Source: Bacteroides sp. UBA7335 (GTDB lineage: Bacteria; Bacteroidota; Bacteroidia; Bacteroidales; Bacteroidaceae). Taken from it: a DNA stretch of 22,484 bases. Numbering within the stretch: position 1 is the first letter of the stretch; every line of letters starts with the position of its first letter. Position numbers and translations under genes: made by a program. Of the stretch, positions 21,487-22,484 are shown piece after piece. The notes beneath the pieces were generated by a model that worked only from the letters and a program-made list of their open reading frames with translations, searched no databases and was not told where the DNA came from. The stretch covers positions 23,198 through 45,681 of the forward strand of contig DKPL01000002.1 in the NCBI GenBank assembly GCA_002471185.1. The letters run 5' to 3'.

Positions 21487-22484
21487 TTAATTTTGTAAAT
21501 ACCGATACATTTCGCAAGCAGCAAGCAAAAAGGCTCCAACTCCAAAATTAGCAGTAGAATTAGCATCTACAACTTGTCCTGGAATGGCTTTTTCACCTAT
21601 TGGTTGAACGTAACCAACTCTTCCATCAGATTGCAAAGCTACAGTGGTTAGGTAACTCCATGATTTATCAACGACCGACTGATATGTTTTTTTATCGAGA
21701 ATACCATTATTCATTCCCCACAACAATCCGTAAGTAAAGAAAGCTGTACCACTTGTTTCGGGTCCGGGCGCATGTTCAAAGTCAAGCATACTACGAGTCC
21801 AGTATCCATTAGGATGTTGTGCCTTAGCTATAGCCTGAGCCATTGCTTTAAAGCGTTCTTCATACTTAGTGCGATGAGTAGCATCAGCAGGTAAATCCTG
21901 TAGAACTTTTGCATAGCCAGCAAGAACCCAGCCATCACCACGTGCCCAAAAGTCTTTTTTACCATTCACAGTCTTATGCTTGGGGTAAACATATTTACTG
22001 TCTCGATAATATAAACCTTCATTAGCATCATACATTATACTATCAGCATACGTTAAATACTCATCCAACTTTTCAAGATAGAGAGGATTTTGAGTAATAC
22101 GATACATTTTAGTCATAACAGGCATTACCATATATAACCCGTCTGCCCACCACCAATAGTCTTGATTAGGAGTACTCATCTGATACTCCATTACATCCTG
22201 TGCACGAGTTATTTTGCTGATATTTGGGTTTATCTCATAAAGATCAACATAGGTTTGGAAACAAATTTGATAGTCTCCAAATAGCACATAATCGTCACTT
22301 TCTCCATAACTATATTTCCAATTCTCACGATTGTCTGATTTAGCACCTTTCCACTGGTTGTGCTCAGCCCAATCTGTTGAGTATTGCAAATAGGTAGGAT
22401 TTAAAGTCAACTTATAAGCTTCCATATTGCCAGTATGATAAGCAGCATGATCCCAAAACGACCGAACGTTAGTTGGATTGTTAG
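21487..22484 (-). CDS. GH105 unsaturated rhamnogalacturonyl/uronyl hydrolase, 5' part outside the window
   Basis: An (alpha/alpha)6-barrel enzyme that removes the 4,5-unsaturated uronic acid left at the non-reducing end by polysaccharide lyases. The frame stays open beyond the first Met (at 22423-22425) to the window edge, adding N-N-P-T-N-V-R-S-F-W-D-H-A-A-Y-H-T-G-N, and HTGNMEAY is a family-like stretch, so the true start is upstream. At least 331 residues are present. Key segments: WWWADGLYMVMP with the probable catalytic Asp, DFWARGDGWVLAGYAKVLQDLP, and the C-terminal STANFGVGAFLLAACEMYRYL. The GH43 gene follows. Together they suggest breakdown of pectic oligosaccharides in the periplasm, though the signal peptide is not visible. 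Confidence 0.9.
   Translation of the reverse strand, partial: NNPTNVRSFWDHAAYHTGNMEAYKLTLNPTYLQYSTDWAEHNQWKGAKSDNRENWKYSYGESDDYVLFGDYQICFQTYVDLYEINPNISKITRAQDVMEYQMSTPNQDYWWWADGLYMVMPVMTKMYRITQNPLYLEKLDEYLTYADSIMYDANEGLYYRDSKYVYPKHKTVNGKKDFWARGDGWVLAGYAKVLQDLPADATHRTKYEERFKAMAQAIAKAQHPNGYWTRSMLDFEHAPGPETSGTAFFTYGLLWGMNNGILDKKTYQSVVDKSWSYLTTVALQSDGRVGYVQPIGEKAIPGQVVDANSTANFGVGAFLLAACEMYRYLQN

Noticed and set aside
22423..22425. Met codon as the start of the GH105 gene
   Set aside because: The frame is open upstream to the edge and encodes family-like residues directly before this Met (AAYHTGNMEAY).

Overview
The window looks like a chromosomal segment of a Bacteroidales bacterium (Bacteroides or a close relative). 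The evidence is AT-rich DNA, several promoters of the Bacteroidetes type (TTTG, a 19-nt spacer, then TAnnTTTG), a PorU-like protein, a DUF3943 outer-membrane protein, and a GH105/GH43 glycan-degradation pair. Species is not resolved. Almost everything is on the minus strand; only the SUI1-like gene (2512-2862) and an initiator tRNA (18085-18157) are on the plus strand.

Right-to-left along the minus strand, region by region. 20423-22484: a secreted GH43-like glycosidase and an incomplete GH105 unsaturated uronyl hydrolase, probably part of a pectin or rhamnogalacturonan utilisation locus. 18520-20101: an IS3-family insertion sequence with OrfA/OrfB joined by a -1 frameshift, terminal inverted repeats, and a GC-rich terminator. 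It sits in a gene-free, hairpin-rich stretch (18220-18519 and 20102-20422), and a 19-bp direct repeat flanks it that is not a normal target duplication. 18040-18198: tRNA-fMet with a near-ideal promoter and terminator. 15817-17850: a compact tetR-fabG-rluA operon. 12279-15743: a second probable operon of a cyclophilin lipoprotein, an M16 zinc peptidase and a MATE transporter. 10658-12100: a DUF3943 protein. 6163-10538: purB, an RsuA/RluB pseudouridine synthase with a long disordered repeat extension, and asnS. 2931-5722: the ribosomal set rplM-rpsI-rpsB-tsf, with structured leaders and a long intercistronic hairpin. 2512-2862: the SUI1-like factor, convergent with tsf and divergent from rex. 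1-2381: rex, a FAH-family hydrolase and the N-terminal part of a porU-like gene, whose frame breaks at the left edge.

Most of the window is core housekeeping: translation (tRNA-fMet, r-proteins, EF-Ts, AsnRS, SUI1, two pseudouridine synthases), fatty-acid synthesis and purine synthesis. The accessory part is 18200-22484. I did not find a convincing new multi-gene system. The most unusual signals are non-coding: a Rex-box-like palindrome inside the SUI1 promoter, a degenerate 8-nt repeat hairpin between rpsB and tsf, the palindrome array interrupted by the IS, and an extended promoter motif shared by rplM and tRNA-fMet.
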